This document shows positions 16,709 through 26,826 of a stretch of 64,000 nucleotides of DNA, piece by piece (the stretch's first letter is position 1; each line of letters opens with the position of its first letter). The notes below the pieces were generated by a model. The model was not told where the DNA came from, made no database searches, and worked only from the letters and a program-made list of their open reading frames with translations. Position numbers and translations under genes: made by a program. Origin of the DNA: Phytoactinopolyspora halotolerans (lineage in GTDB: Bacteria; Actinomycetota; Actinomycetes; Jiangellales; Jiangellaceae); NCBI RefSeq assembly GCF_010550675.1, contig NZ_JAAGOA010000007.1:124001-188000 (forward strand), in the 5' to 3' direction.

Positions 16709-17731
16709 TCATCCCGGCCGTACCGTGAGACGGTCGATCAGCTCCGGTACCGCATTCTGCAGCCGTTGCGGAGGCAGGCCCTCGATGATCGCCTCGAGGT
16801 CGTCGACGACCAGTTCGCCCAGCTCCCACAGGCCTTCCCGGACCGAACCCGCTCGATGCGCCGACAGCACCGCATGCCGAGCGTCGCGGATCGGGTGGTC
16901 GGGCGCCAGCGGCTCATCCGGGAACACGTCGATCGCCGCTTTGAAGCGGCCTTCGAGGACGAACTCGGTCAGCGCATCGAAGTCGACGACGTGCGCACGA
17001 CTGATCAGCACGACCACAGCGTCCGGGCGTACCTGCGCCAGCAGCTCTCGCCCGAGCAACGCCTTGTTCTCCGAACTGGGCGCGGCCAGAACGAAGATCA
17101 CCGCGGATGTCCGGATCAGCTCATCCAGGTCGGCCGGGCGCACGGAGTTGCTGCGCAGGTAACCGTCGCTCAGCCAGGGATCGTACGCTGACACCGGACA
17201 GCCGAAGGGCGCGAGCAGCGGCTGCAGCGACCGGGCGATGCTTCCGTAGCCGATGAAGCCGACGGGTTTGTCGAAGAGCAGCGACGTCGTCTCATTACCG
17301 GCATGGAGCCATCTCTCCCGTCCCGCCCGCATCTCCGCGTCACCCGCGACGATCTCGCGTGTCGCGCTGAGCGCCAAGCCCAGCGCCATCTCGGCCACCT
17401 GGCGCGCGAATCCCGGCGCCGCGGACAGCACCCGGATGTTCCGGGAGAAGCACTCCCGGTAGTCCAGCTCGGCGGGGAAATGGCCCGAGACGTCGATGAT
17501 CGCGCGCAACCGCGGTGCGGCCGGGATGACCTCGCCGTATCGCCAACCCGTACACACGATGGCGGTAGCCGACCCGAGCGCCGCCCGCGCCGCCGCCACC
17601 GGCATCGGCTCGTCTCGGCCCCACACCACATCGACCAGGTCGTGCAGGCGCTCCCGATCGCTCGGGGAGAAGATCTCGTCCATGCGCCGGAAACTCGGAT
17701 CGAGGATGACCTTCTGCTTGTCGTTCCTCAT
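16709..17731 (-). CDS. D-isomer-specific 2-hydroxyacid dehydrogenase family protein
   Basis: NAD(P)-dependent dehydrogenase of about 340 aa. The nucleotide-binding domain carries GFIGYGSIARSLQPLLAPF. The catalytic set is visible as Arg in ISRAHVVD, Glu in DVFPDEPL and His in LSAHRAGS. The N-terminal half has the family form IVCTGWRYGEVIPAAPRLRAIIDVSGH. The ATG at 17731 is preferred over 17743 because GGGAGAG lies 3 nt upstream of it. It is divergent from a ThuA-like gene; such pairs occur in sugar-derivative catabolism. The substrate is unknown. Confidence 0.85.
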   Translation of the reverse strand: MRNDKQKVILDPSFRRMDEIFSPSDRERLHDLVDVVWGRDEPMPVAAARAALGSATAIVCTGWRYGEVIPAAPRLRAIIDVSGHFPAELDYRECFSRNIRVLSAAPGFARQVAEMALGLALSATREIVAGDAEMRAGRERWLHAGNETTSLLFDKPVGFIGYGSIARSLQPLLAPFGCPVSAYDPWLSDGYLRSNSVRPADLDELIRTSAVIFVLAAPSSENKALLGRELLAQVRPDAVVVLISRAHVVDFDALTEFVLEGRFKAAIDVFPDEPLAPDHPIRDARHAVLSAHRAGSVREGLWELGELVVDDLEAIIEGLPPQRLQNAVPELIDRLTVRPG

Positions 17732-17859
17732 GCGCTCTCCCATCGCGCGGCCACGCGCGTGGACGTGTCGTGCGTGTGTCCGCCAACGCTAGCCTGTGAG
17801 CGAGCCGGACACGACGCCGCGCTCAACAGACGCCGCGTGGAGATTGGACTGAGGCATCG

Positions 17860-18645
17860 ATGACGACCGCACCGCTTCGAGTGACCGTCTGGGGCGAAGG
17901 GCGACACGAACGACTCGACCCGCAGGTTGCGGAGATCTATCCCGACGGCATGCACAGCACGATCGCCCAGGCCATCCGCGATGACTCCGAGCGCCGGACC
18001 GAGGTTCGCACGGCTACCCTGGACGAGCCGGAGCATGGCCTGACCGCGGCCGTGCTGGATGACACCGACGTCCTGACCTGGTGGGGGCATATCGCGCACG
18101 GCGAGGTCGACGACGAGATCGTGGAGCGGGTACATCGGCGGGTTCTGGCCGGGATGGGCCTGCTCGTCCTCCACTCCGGGCACAACTCCAAGATCTTCAC
18201 CAGCCTGATGGGGACGTCATGCTCGCTACGCTGGCGTCGCGGCGACGACCGCGAGCTGGTGTGGACCGTCGCACCGGACCATCCGATCACGGCGGGAATC
18301 CCGAGCCCGATCGTCATCGACCAGCAGGAGATGTACGGCGAGTACTTCGACATACCGCAGCCCGACGAGCTCGTCTTCATCAGTTCGTTCTCCGGTGGCG
18401 AAGTGTTCCGCAGCGGCTGCACGTTCCGCCGCGGCAAAGGGAAGATCTTCTACTTCAGCCCCGGGGACCAGGACTTCGGCGTCTATCACCATCCGCATGT
18501 CCGCCAGGTGATCGCGAACGGCGTCGCATGGGCGGCGCCATCCGAACGGTCAGACCGCCAGGCTCCGGCCAGCCATCAGTCCGAGGTCGGATGGTTCCTC
18601 GAGGCGGGCCGATCTCACCGCGCGACGTCTCCGCACAGTTCGTGA
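17860..18645 (+). CDS. ThuA-like (trehalose utilisation) domain protein
   Basis: 261-aa protein of the ThuA family, a glutamine-amidotransferase-like fold linked to metabolism of trehalose and related disaccharides. Visible segments: [22 protein letters not shown] at the start, [38 protein letters not shown], and a C-terminal [22 protein letters not shown] with His residues that may bind metal. GAGG lies 5 nt before the ATG. It is divergent from the 2-hydroxyacid dehydrogenase with 128 bp between them. The biochemical reaction of the family is not settled. Confidence 0.85.
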   Translation: MTTAPLRVTVWGEGRHERLDPQVAEIYPDGMHSTIAQAIRDDSERRTEVRTATLDEPEHGLTAAVLDDTDVLTWWGHIAHGEVDDEIVERVHRRVLAGMGLLVLHSGHNSKIFTSLMGTSCSLRWRRGDDRELVWTVAPDHPITAGIPSPIVIDQQEMYGEYFDIPQPDELVFISSFSGGEVFRSGCTFRRGKGKIFYFSPGDQDFGVYHHPHVRQVIANGVAWAAPSERSDRQAPASHQSEVGWFLEAGRSHRATSPHSS

Positions 18646-18682
18646 TCCGCACCGGGACAGACACCGCCCAACACGCCGGATC

Positions 18683-19756
18683 TCACGCGATGCTGCGCAG
18701 CCGCCGTGCCGCCCGTCGTCGCGGAACGTGCTTGACGCCGGTCACACGGCGATAGAGAGCGAGGTAGGTCGCGACCATCCGGTCGGCGGAGAATCTGACC
18801 TCGACACTGGCTCGGCACAGTGCACGGTTGATCTCGCCGATCCGGTGCAGCCGGTTCGTGAACTCCGACCGATCCACGCAGAGGAAACCGGTCCGGCCGG
18901 ACTCCACGATCTCCAACGCGACGCCGTCTCGCAGCGCCACCACAGGCGTCCCGCACGCCAGCGCCTCGATCATCGACAGCCCGCCCGGGTCGGTATCCCT
19001 GGACGGGTAGATCAGGGCTTCGGCACCGGCCAGCAAGGCGTTCCTGCGGTCTCCGCCGATGTCACCGACGTAGACGACGTCGCGGCCGAGCCCGGGCATG
19101 ACGCGTTCGGCGAAGTATCGGCGATCCGCCACGTCCGCCATCCCTCCCGCCACGACGATCCGTTTGCCGGCCCGCCGCGCGGCCGCAATGGCCAGATGAG
19201 CCCCGCTCTGCCAGGTCAAGCGCCCGGAGAACATGACGTACCGGCCGTCGCCGAGCCCCGACGGATAATCCGCGGTATCCACCCCGTAATGCACCACCGC
19301 GGTGACCGGTGTGTCGGGCACGTCGCGACGCTGTGCCCACGAGCTCGCCACCACGGCGACGTGCCGGGAGGCCTCGCTGTACAGCTGGTGCCGTTCCGGC
19401 GTGACCTTCCCGTGGATCGTGGTGATCACCGGCCCGTGTCCGCTGCGCCAGCCTGCCCGTTGCAGTCCGGCGAGGGTGTGATCGTGGATCACGTCCATCT
19501 GCGCGAGCTCGCGATACGCGTGCTCGACGTGCACCAACTCGGCACGCCGATCCGCCCGACCGGTTCCGAGCGCCGTCGGAAAGTACGACCGGACGTCCAC
19601 CGGGCATTTCGCGTCACCGGTCGTAAAAAGAGTCACCTGGTAGCCCGCCTCGGTCAGCCCACGTGCAAGCTGGTCCACGGCCGTCTCCGCCTCGCTGTGC
19701 AAAGGTGGCGGCACCGGCAGCCACGGCGGTGCGATGATCCCGATCCGCAGCGGCAT
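18683..19756 (-). CDS. Glycosyltransferase family 4 protein
   Basis: GT-B fold glycosyltransferase of about 357 aa. N-terminal signature IGIIAPPWLPVPPPLHSEAETAVDQLARGL; C-terminal donor-site segment FSGRLTWQSGAHLAIAAARR and DTDPGGLSMIEALACGTPVVAL, where the Glu of the E-x7-E region sits. It would transfer a sugar from a nucleotide donor to an unknown acceptor. Starts at 19756 or 19762 are both possible; GGCAGG fits 19756 better. It lies 147 nt downstream of the proline-tailed peptidase gene on the same strand. Confidence 0.83.
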   Translation of the reverse strand: MPLRIGIIAPPWLPVPPPLHSEAETAVDQLARGLTEAGYQVTLFTTGDAKCPVDVRSYFPTALGTGRADRRAELVHVEHAYRELAQMDVIHDHTLAGLQRAGWRSGHGPVITTIHGKVTPERHQLYSEASRHVAVVASSWAQRRDVPDTPVTAVVHYGVDTADYPSGLGDGRYVMFSGRLTWQSGAHLAIAAARRAGKRIVVAGGMADVADRRYFAERVMPGLGRDVVYVGDIGGDRRNALLAGAEALIYPSRDTDPGGLSMIEALACGTPVVALRDGVALEIVESGRTGFLCVDRSEFTNRLHRIGEINRALCRASVEVRFSADRMVATYLALYRRVTGVKHVPRRRAARRLRSIA

Positions 19757-19902
19757 CGTCATCGCCTGCCCATCTCTTCGCGCATGAGTTCCCCTTCCCT
19801 CGCATATCCACGTTCGCGGGAAGGAGGGTGAACACGGCAGAGGCAAAGGTCCTCAACTCCGCGTTCGCCGTCGTCAACTCCAAGCGCAGGCCATCGGCGT
19901 TC

Positions 19903-22131
19903 TCAACGTGGCGGCTCCGGCGGAGGCGGCTCCGGCGGAGGCGGCTCCGGCGGAGGCGGCGCTTGCGGAGGCGGTCCCGGCGGAGGCGGCGCTTGCGGAG
20001 GTGGTGCCTGCTGCGCCGGCGGGGGCGGGGGCGGCTGCGGAGCCGGTAGCGGTGATCCGTACTCGAACGCCTGCGGAGGCGGTGGCGCGGAAGCGGGCGA
20101 CGCGATCGCCGCGCCCGTCGTCACCGTGGCCATCGCCACCCGCCGGTGGTGCCGGCGACTCAGCGGCCACGCCAGCGCCAGACCGAGCAGCACCTCGCCG
20201 ATCAGCACGCCTCCGATGACGCTCGCCTCGTCGACCTCCTCTTCGATCGCGGTCACGGCGTCGAGTGCACGGTCAAGGTCGCCGCGGCCGATCTCCGCCG
20301 CCGCTTCCTCCACATCATCGTCGACGCCGCTACCCAGCATGCCCAGCGCGGCGAGGGCGCCCGCCACACCGTCGGGCGCCTCCCGTGCCGCCGCCAGCGC
20401 CTGGGCTGCCTCGACGTACTCGTCGGCTTCGGCCGCCACCGTCTCGACCTCCTCCGCCTGCTCATATGCGTCCCGAAGCGCAGGCAGCTCATCGACACCG
20501 AGATCGCGGGTCACGTCGAGCACCTCATCGCGCCGCTCCAGAACCTCGCGAGACTCCTCCACCAGCGCATCGACATTGCCGAACCCCCACCTCGCCATGG
20601 TCCGGCGCAGTTCGAACGGCGGCGCCCACGTACCGCTGTCCGAGGCGAAGGCGGCGTACGTCGCACGTGCCTCCGCCCGATCGTCCAGCAGCTCAGCCTC
20701 TTCAGCGGTCACCACGTAGTCCGCGTAGACCTCCACCGCCCGCTCCGAACCGCCGACCTCCTGGAGCAGGTCCAGCAGTTCGTGCCAGCCGGCCTCGCCT
20801 TCGAACAGCTCCGGTTCCGTCCCGGCGCGGTAGGCGATCTCACGGGCCTGGAACGCCGCGACCACCTCGGCCATCGCCTCGGTGCCGATCTCATCGTAGA
20901 TCTGGTCGAGCACCCACCAGGACATGGCGTACGCGTACGGGTCCTCCTCGGCACGGCTCTCGGCGGTCTGCACCCAGGAGTTCAGCGGCTGAGCGCCCGC
21001 GCTGTCGTCCGGGAGCTGCTCCGGATCGGGTGCGTCTCCTTCGAGCTGCGCCAGCGCCTCGTGCGAGTACAGCTCCGCCAGACCCTCGAGGATCCACAGG
21101 TCTGTGGCGAGTTCGCGGTTGAACCAGACGTGCGAGAGCTCGTGCAGGACGAGTTGCGCGTCCAGTTGGTCGCCGATCTGGATGGTGTGTGCATCGGCGT
21201 CGTACCACCCCCCGAATCCCAGCGCGTGCGGCGTGGCCGACTCGATGATCTGCAGCTCGCCCTCCGACGGCCAGGACAGGCCGGTGAGCTCTTCCAGCAC
21301 GGGCACCCCGCCGTCCAACACGTCCTCGGCGAAGCCGGCCCACTCGTCGTCACCGGGCCAGTACCGCAGCAGCCCGGACGCCGTACCGATCTCGACCTGA
21401 CGCTCCTCCAGCAGGCCGTCGTTCCGGGCGGCGACCGTCCGCCAGTAGGTCCACGGGTCCGCGATCTGGGTCTCGGTGTAGATGACGTTGCCGTCTTCGT
21501 AGTCGTATCCGGTCACCGCGTCGCCCACGGTGATCTCGTCATACGTGTCCGGCACGACGACGGTCACCGAGCTACGGTCGGGGTCGCCGAACGGAAAGAT
21601 CGGAAACGACACGTACGCGCCGCTCACGCGGGTCAGACCGTCCGAGCGGGGCGGCTGGTTCGGCAGGTCATAGGTGAGGTCGACGCGCTGCGTCTGCCCG
21701 TACAGAAGCTGCGACGGCAGGTCGACGGAGATGACGGTCAGCCCGGATCCGTCGGCGGGCTCCGCCACGTCGACAGGGAGGGAACCGCCGCCGGGAACCT
21801 GCGCGGCGGCGCCCTGCGCCTCGACCAGTGCGGGAACGCTGACCTGGTCGAAGTAGTAGTAGGTGTTTCCCTGGCTCGGGCGCTCGTTGGTCAGCGTCAT
21901 CTCGACCGTCACCTGAACCCGTTCGTTCTCCGGATCCAGGCGGTAGATCGTGTTGGACTCGAACCGCAACCCTTCGGCCACCGGCCGTGATGGCACGGTC
22001 GGCACCGCCACGGCAGTGGCGGACACGGTCACGGTTGCGAGGAGCACAGCGCAGATGGCCGAGACGGCCAGGACCGCCGACATGAGCGCTCGGTTGTATC
22101 TCCGGACGGGACGACGGCGGGTTGCGAACAT
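19903..22131 (-). CDS. Membrane-anchored HExxH peptidase-like protein with proline-rich tail
   Basis: 742-aa protein. An N-terminal hydrophobic helix (MSAVLAVSAICAVLLATVTVS) directs export. A beta-rich region follows, then a gluzincin-type zinc site HELSH at about residue 330 with the third ligand likely the Glu of WILEGLAELYS; this resembles M1-type peptidases. An alpha-helical acidic region follows, then a C-terminal helix (VIGGVLIGEVLLGLALAWPL, near 660) and about 50 residues made of PPPPE/PPPPQA repeats. AGAAGGG lies 7-8 nt before the ATG, and TAGTAT (22203-22208, minus strand) is a possible -10. Whether it cleaves peptides is inferred from the motif. Confidence 0.75.
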   Translation of the reverse strand: MFATRRRPVRRYNRALMSAVLAVSAICAVLLATVTVSATAVAVPTVPSRPVAEGLRFESNTIYRLDPENERVQVTVEMTLTNERPSQGNTYYYFDQVSVPALVEAQGAAAQVPGGGSLPVDVAEPADGSGLTVISVDLPSQLLYGQTQRVDLTYDLPNQPPRSDGLTRVSGAYVSFPIFPFGDPDRSSVTVVVPDTYDEITVGDAVTGYDYEDGNVIYTETQIADPWTYWRTVAARNDGLLEERQVEIGTASGLLRYWPGDDEWAGFAEDVLDGGVPVLEELTGLSWPSEGELQIIESATPHALGFGGWYDADAHTIQIGDQLDAQLVLHELSHVWFNRELATDLWILEGLAELYSHEALAQLEGDAPDPEQLPDDSAGAQPLNSWVQTAESRAEEDPYAYAMSWWVLDQIYDEIGTEAMAEVVAAFQAREIAYRAGTEPELFEGEAGWHELLDLLQEVGGSERAVEVYADYVVTAEEAELLDDRAEARATYAAFASDSGTWAPPFELRRTMARWGFGNVDALVEESREVLERRDEVLDVTRDLGVDELPALRDAYEQAEEVETVAAEADEYVEAAQALAAAREAPDGVAGALAALGMLGSGVDDDVEEAAAEIGRGDLDRALDAVTAIEEEVDEASVIGGVLIGEVLLGLALAWPLSRRHHRRVAMATVTTGAAIASPASAPPPPQAFEYGSPLPAPQPPPPPPAQQAPPPQAPPPPGPPPQAPPPPEPPPPEPPPPEPPR

Positions 22132-22355
22132 CAACCAGGTTCCCTTCTGCGCTGCCGTCTGCGGACCGGGCACCCTCAGCGGTGGCTGTGGCATCCGCGT
22201 CGATACTAGGTGTCTGCGGTGACGGACCACTCGTCTGGTCGGCTGCCACCCGACGAGTTCACACTCATGCTGGCACCGATACCGATCCACGCCCCCACCC
22301 GCACCCGGCAAGCGACGCCGCGCCAGGAGAAGGAACCGTGCACGCGGGTGGTCTC

Positions 22356-23060
22356 CTACGGACTGACCAGTCCGGTCTGGTAGGCGATGACCACCAGTTG
22401 CGCTCGGTCGCGCGCACCGAGCTTCACCATCGCGTTGCTGACATGCGTCCGTGCGGTGGCCGGGCTGAGGAACAACCGCGCGCCGATCTCGGGGTTGCTG
22501 AGCCCTTCACCTACCAGGGCGACCACCTCCCGCTCACGCTGCGTCAACACGGACAGCCGGTCCTCGGCCAGCCGCTGTGCTGTACGCGTGGCGGTGACCT
22601 GTGCGATCAGCCGACGAGTGACCTTCGGCGCCAGTAGTGCGTCACCGGCTGCGACCACCCGGATCGCCTGCAGCAACTCGGCCGGGCCGGCGTCCTTGAG
22701 CAGAAACCCGCTGGCGCCGGCCTGCAACGCGTCGAACACGTACGCGTCGGTGTCATAGGTGGTCAGGATCAAGACCTTCACCTGCTCGAGGCCGCGTATC
22801 GCGGCGATCTGAGCGGTCGCCTTGATCCCGTCGAGCTCCGGCATCCTGATATCCATCAGGACGACGTCGGGTTTGGTGGCACGCGCCCACTCGACCGCCT
22901 CCCGGCCGTTGGTCGCCTCACCGACGACGGCGATGTCGTCTTCCACGTCGAGCAGGACCTTGAACCCGGCCCGCACCAGAACCTGATCGTCTGCGAGCAG
23001 GACGCGGATGGGATCGCCGGACGTGCCGTTCGCGTCACGCACGCCGTCCTGTGGGCTCAT
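22356..23060 (-). CDS. LuxR/NarL-type response regulator
   Basis: 234-aa regulator. The receiver domain has acidic residues in VLLADDQ, the phosphorylated Asp in VVLMDIRMPELDG, Thr in LILTTYD and Lys in FLLKDAG. The C-terminal HTH is of LuxR type (LTQREREVVALVGEGLSNPEIGARL, then TARTHVSNAMVKL). Its ATG overlaps the stop of the upstream kinase gene (ATGA), so the two are made together. The pair is divergent from an MMPL transporter gene, the probable target. Confidence 0.93.
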   Translation of the reverse strand: MSPQDGVRDANGTSGDPIRVLLADDQVLVRAGFKVLLDVEDDIAVVGEATNGREAVEWARATKPDVVLMDIRMPELDGIKATAQIAAIRGLEQVKVLILTTYDTDAYVFDALQAGASGFLLKDAGPAELLQAIRVVAAGDALLAPKVTRRLIAQVTATRTAQRLAEDRLSVLTQREREVVALVGEGLSNPEIGARLFLSPATARTHVSNAMVKLGARDRAQLVVIAYQTGLVSP

Positions 23061-24262
23061 CGCACCATGGTCCCTGCTGCGTGCACGGGCAGGCGTGCGT
23101 GCACCTCGAAACCGCCTTCCGGCCGCGGTCCCGCGGTCAGTTCGCCGCCCAGCAGCTCGCACCGTTCCCGCATCCCGGCCAGTCCCTGCCCGGTGCCGGT
23201 CGGTCGCTCGGCGAGCGTGTAGCCGTCGGGACCAGGACCGTCGTCGACCACGCGGATCTCCAACGCGTCTGGGCAACGCTCCAACACCAGCGTGACCCGG
23301 GCGCCGGGTGCATGCCGGATCACATTTGTGATCGACTCCTGCAGGATCCGGTATGCCGCACGGTCCACCGCGACGGGCAGCTCGGACAACCCGATGACCT
23401 CGACCTTGAGATCGAGCCCCGCTTCGCGCGCCATCGTCAGCAGGTCGTCCAGCTGGCCCAGCCCCTGCCCGGGTGATCGGCCGTCGTCGTTGGCGCGCAA
23501 CACGCCCAGAATGGCACGCATCTCGTGCAGCGCCTGGGCGCTGGTCTGCTCGATCGTGACCAGGGTCTCCCGCGCCCGTTCCGGCCGCTTGTCGAGCACG
23601 TGTGCGGTGACCCCGGCCTGCACATTGATGATCGAGATGGCGTGCGCGACCGTGTCGTGCACCTCCCGGGCGATACGCAGCCGTTCGGCGTCTACCCGGC
23701 GCCGTGCCTCTTCCTCGCGCGTCTGCTCGGCCCATTCGGCCCGCTCCTGTGCCTCCGCAGCGATGACCCGGCGAGATCGGGCCGACTCCCCGAGTGCGGC
23801 GGCCATGATGGCCGCGCCGATCCGGAAGAACACCCAACCGATGGCTTCCTGTGGCTCGACATCGGCGCCCGCCGCCAACCAGCACGTGGCGAGAAGTGCG
23901 ATACCGATCGTCGCGATGCGCACTGATCGACGACCGTCGCCGTACGCGGTGAGCGTGTACAACGCCATGAAGAGCCCGAGCCAGCCGGGACCGTCGGGAA
24001 AGTCCGCCCAGAAGTAGCCCACACTGATCAAGGCTGTGACGGCGAACACCGCCGTCGGCCAGCGGCGCCGGACAACCAGGACCGCGCCGCTGACGAACAG
24101 CATGGCGTAGCCGAGATGACCGAAGTCGGAGAGGGACCGGAAGTCGGTGGTCGCGTTGGCCGCCGACGTGAGCGTGCCCTGGATCTGCATGAACGCGATG
24201 AACGCCGCGAGCAGCACATCTTGGACCAGGGCAGGCAGACGCGGGAGTCCCGGGCGGGTCAT
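23057..24262 (-). CDS. Sensor histidine kinase (NarL/DesK-like)
   Basis: 401-aa membrane sensor kinase. Four to six hydrophobic helices fill the first 150 residues with little extracytoplasmic loop, so the signal is probably sensed in the membrane. The HisKA_3 dimerisation segment has the phospho-His in RIAREVHDTVAHAISIINVQ. The ATPase domain has SITNVIRHAPGARVTLVL and VVDDGPG, and ends GQGLAGMRERCELLGGELTAG. It is translationally coupled to the response regulator. Confidence 0.92.
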   Translation of the reverse strand: MTRPGLPRLPALVQDVLLAAFIAFMQIQGTLTSAANATTDFRSLSDFGHLGYAMLFVSGAVLVVRRRWPTAVFAVTALISVGYFWADFPDGPGWLGLFMALYTLTAYGDGRRSVRIATIGIALLATCWLAAGADVEPQEAIGWVFFRIGAAIMAAALGESARSRRVIAAEAQERAEWAEQTREEEARRRVDAERLRIAREVHDTVAHAISIINVQAGVTAHVLDKRPERARETLVTIEQTSAQALHEMRAILGVLRANDDGRSPGQGLGQLDDLLTMAREAGLDLKVEVIGLSELPVAVDRAAYRILQESITNVIRHAPGARVTLVLERCPDALEIRVVDDGPGPDGYTLAERPTGTGQGLAGMRERCELLGGELTAGPRPEGGFEVHARLPVHAAGTMVR

Positions 24263-24315
24263 GACGTGATGATAGTCGCGGGTCGGACCGCTGCGGATCC
24301 GTCAGCAGGAGTAAT

Positions 24316-24339
24316 CGCCTACGCCGACGGACGTAGTCG
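24316..24339. promoter_or_regulatory. Imperfect palindrome upstream of the MMPL gene
   Basis: A 24-bp imperfect inverted repeat (CGCCTACG at the left end, CGTAGTCG at the right end) lies in the divergent gap between the two-component system and the MMPL gene. LuxR-type regulators often bind such sites. The assignment is inferred. Confidence 0.4.
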
Positions 24340-24487
24340 CCCCCGCACGCGCCGCGCGCCATCACGTAGCCGAAGCCGCCTCCGGCCCGAAGACGCGACA
24401 GCGCTCGAGGCAGGAACGTGGTCCATGACCACGGGTCGCAGAAGTCCCTTGGCAGAAATCGCGCACGCAGAACCGATGGAGGTACCG

Positions 24488-26788
24488 ATGACCGACACCG
24501 TACCCGTCACCGACGGATCGCGGGCGGATCCGCCGCGACCTGGGCTGTTGGGCAGACTCGGCGGGCTGGCGTTCCGCCGGCGCGGGCGGACCGTCCTGGC
24601 CTGGGCCGCGGCGGCCGTCGTCGCGGTCGGTCTGTCGTCCACGCTCGGAGGCGACTTCGCCACCGACTACTCGGCACCCGGCTCGGACTCGAAACAGGCG
24701 CAGGACCTGCTTCAGGACCGGTTCCCGAGCCAATCCGGCGACCCCGTGGACGTCGTCGCACACACCGATGGCGAGGCGACCGACCCGGAGGCGCAAACGG
24801 ACATCACGGCCCTGCTCGACGAGCTGCGCAGTCTGCCGCACGTGGCAGCGGTCGAGAATCCGTATGAGACTCCGGGCAGCATCTCCGAAGACGGCCGGAC
24901 CGTCGTCGCACGCCTCTACCTCGATGTCACCAACCCCGCTGACATGCCGATCGAGGACACCGAGCAATTGATCGCGGCCGCGGAGTCCGCCGAGCGGGAC
25001 GGCCTGGAGGTCGCCCTCGGCGGCCAGGCCATCCAGCTCGCCGAGGAGTCCGAGGTGGGCTCGGAGATGATCGGCCTGGTGGCAGCCGCGGTGATCCTGC
25101 TGCTGGTGTTCGGCTCCGTCGTCGCGGCCGGCTTGCCGCTGGCGATGGCTATCGGTGGTCTGGCGGTCAGCGCCAGCCTGGTGGGGTTGCTCGCCGCCCT
25201 GGTCGACGTCCCGGAGTGGGCGCCCGTGCTGGGCATGATGCTCGGTATCGCGTTGGGCATCGACTACGCCCTGCTGATGGTCACGCGCTTCCGCGAGTGG
25301 CGGGCGGCGGGACTGGAGCCCGAGGCGGCGACGGCGGCCACGCTGGACACCGCCGGACGCGCCGTCCTGGTGGCCGGCTGCACCGTGATGGTCAGCATGC
25401 TCGGCCTGTTCGCCATGGGACTGTCCTTCATGAGCGGCGCGGCCGTCGTCGCCATGGTCGCGGTGCTGATCGTCATGGCGGCGGCGGTCACCCTGTTCCC
25501 GGCGCTGCTGGGCTACCTCGGCCCGCGCATCGACCGGCTCCGGCTGCCGATCGGCAAGCGCGGACCGGCGCAGGTCACCGAAGACGGCCACATGGTGCCG
25601 CCGAAGGGGTGGGTGCGGTGGAGCGGCGTCGTGCGCAGGCACCGGATCCCGGCCGCCATCGTCAGCGTCGCCGGGATGCTCCTGCTCGCCGTCCCATTCC
25701 TCGGCACCTATATGGGCCTTCCCGACGCCGGCAACAACCCGGAGGACTCCTCGACCCGCCAGGCGTACGACATGCTGGCCGAAGGCTTCGGCGACGGCGC
25801 GAACGCACCGTTGCTCGTGGTCGCCGACCTGTCCCAGGCGTCGAGCGCGCAGACCGGCAGTGGCGGCGCGGCCGTCGAGCAACTGCACGCGGGAATGCAG
25901 GCGACCGAAGGGGTCGCCGTCGTGTCGCCGCCGCGCCTGGACGAGACCGGAGAGACCGCGATGATGACCGTCGTGCCCACCACCGGCCCGCAGGACCCGG
26001 CCACGGAAGACGTGGTGCACGCGATCCGGGACGAGGTGGCTCCGGCTGCCGTCGGCGGCAGCGGCGCCGAGGTCCACGTCGGCGGCGTCACCGCCTCCGT
26101 GATCGACATGAACGCGTCCATCGCCGATCGGCTCGGGTTCCTCATCGGGGGCGTCGTCCTAGTGTCGGTGCTGCTGTTGCTGGTGGCGTTCCGCAGCGTC
26201 GTCATCGCGGTGACCGCCGCCGTCATGAACCTGCTCTCGGTGGCCGCCACCTACGGCGTCGTGGCGTACTTCCTGGAAGGTGGATGGGCCGGCGAGCTGA
26301 TCGGCATCGACACCGAGACACCGATGGCCGCCTTCCTGCCGGTGATCATGTTCGCCCTGCTGTTCGGGCTGTCCATGGACTACGAGGTGTTCCTGATCAG
26401 CCGGGTGCGCGAGGCCTGGGTGCGGCACCGCGACAACGGGCGTGCTATCACCGAGGGCCTCGCCGGCACGGCACGCGTCATCACGGCCGCGGCGGCGATC
26501 ATGATCGTGGTGTTCGCCGCGTTCATCCCGGACGACCAGGTCTTCATCAAGGTCTTCGGGGTAGGCATGGCCACCGCGATCCTCATCGACGCGACGGTCG
26601 TACGGATGCTGCTGGTCCCGGCCGTCATGCACATCCTCGGCCGCAGCAACTGGTGGCTGCCCGGCGCGCTGGAGCGACGCCTGCCACAGCTGCACGTCGA
26701 GGGCAACGCCGACGCCTACCTGAAGCCACGCACGGAGCGGCCGCTGGCAGGAGCGGTACTGCAGCCGCAGTCGCAGCCGCTGCCCTGA
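24488..26788 (+). CDS. MMPL/RND-family transporter
   Basis: Membrane transporter of about 766 aa and some 12 helices. It is arranged as two repeats, each with one helix, a large extracytoplasmic domain and five further helices. Recognisable segments: GLAFRRRGRTVLAWAAAAVVAVGLSSTL, LGMMLGIALGIDYALLMVTRFREW in the first half and LLFGLSMDYEVFLISRVREAW in the second, where Asp/Tyr pairs carry protons. Such proteins export lipids or drugs. GGAGG precedes the ATG at 24488. The divergent kinase and regulator probably control it. Confidence 0.92.
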   Translation: MTDTVPVTDGSRADPPRPGLLGRLGGLAFRRRGRTVLAWAAAAVVAVGLSSTLGGDFATDYSAPGSDSKQAQDLLQDRFPSQSGDPVDVVAHTDGEATDPEAQTDITALLDELRSLPHVAAVENPYETPGSISEDGRTVVARLYLDVTNPADMPIEDTEQLIAAAESAERDGLEVALGGQAIQLAEESEVGSEMIGLVAAAVILLLVFGSVVAAGLPLAMAIGGLAVSASLVGLLAALVDVPEWAPVLGMMLGIALGIDYALLMVTRFREWRAAGLEPEAATAATLDTAGRAVLVAGCTVMVSMLGLFAMGLSFMSGAAVVAMVAVLIVMAAAVTLFPALLGYLGPRIDRLRLPIGKRGPAQVTEDGHMVPPKGWVRWSGVVRRHRIPAAIVSVAGMLLLAVPFLGTYMGLPDAGNNPEDSSTRQAYDMLAEGFGDGANAPLLVVADLSQASSAQTGSGGAAVEQLHAGMQATEGVAVVSPPRLDETGETAMMTVVPTTGPQDPATEDVVHAIRDEVAPAAVGGSGAEVHVGGVTASVIDMNASIADRLGFLIGGVVLVSVLLLLVAFRSVVIAVTAAVMNLLSVAATYGVVAYFLEGGWAGELIGIDTETPMAAFLPVIMFALLFGLSMDYEVFLISRVREAWVRHRDNGRAITEGLAGTARVITAAAAIMIVVFAAFIPDDQVFIKVFGVGMATAILIDATVVRMLLVPAVMHILGRSNWWLPGALERRLPQLHVEGNADAYLKPRTERPLAGAVLQPQSQPLP

Positions 26789-26826
26789 CGTCGCGCGGTA
26801 GCGCCACTGCCCTGACGCCACGGCCG

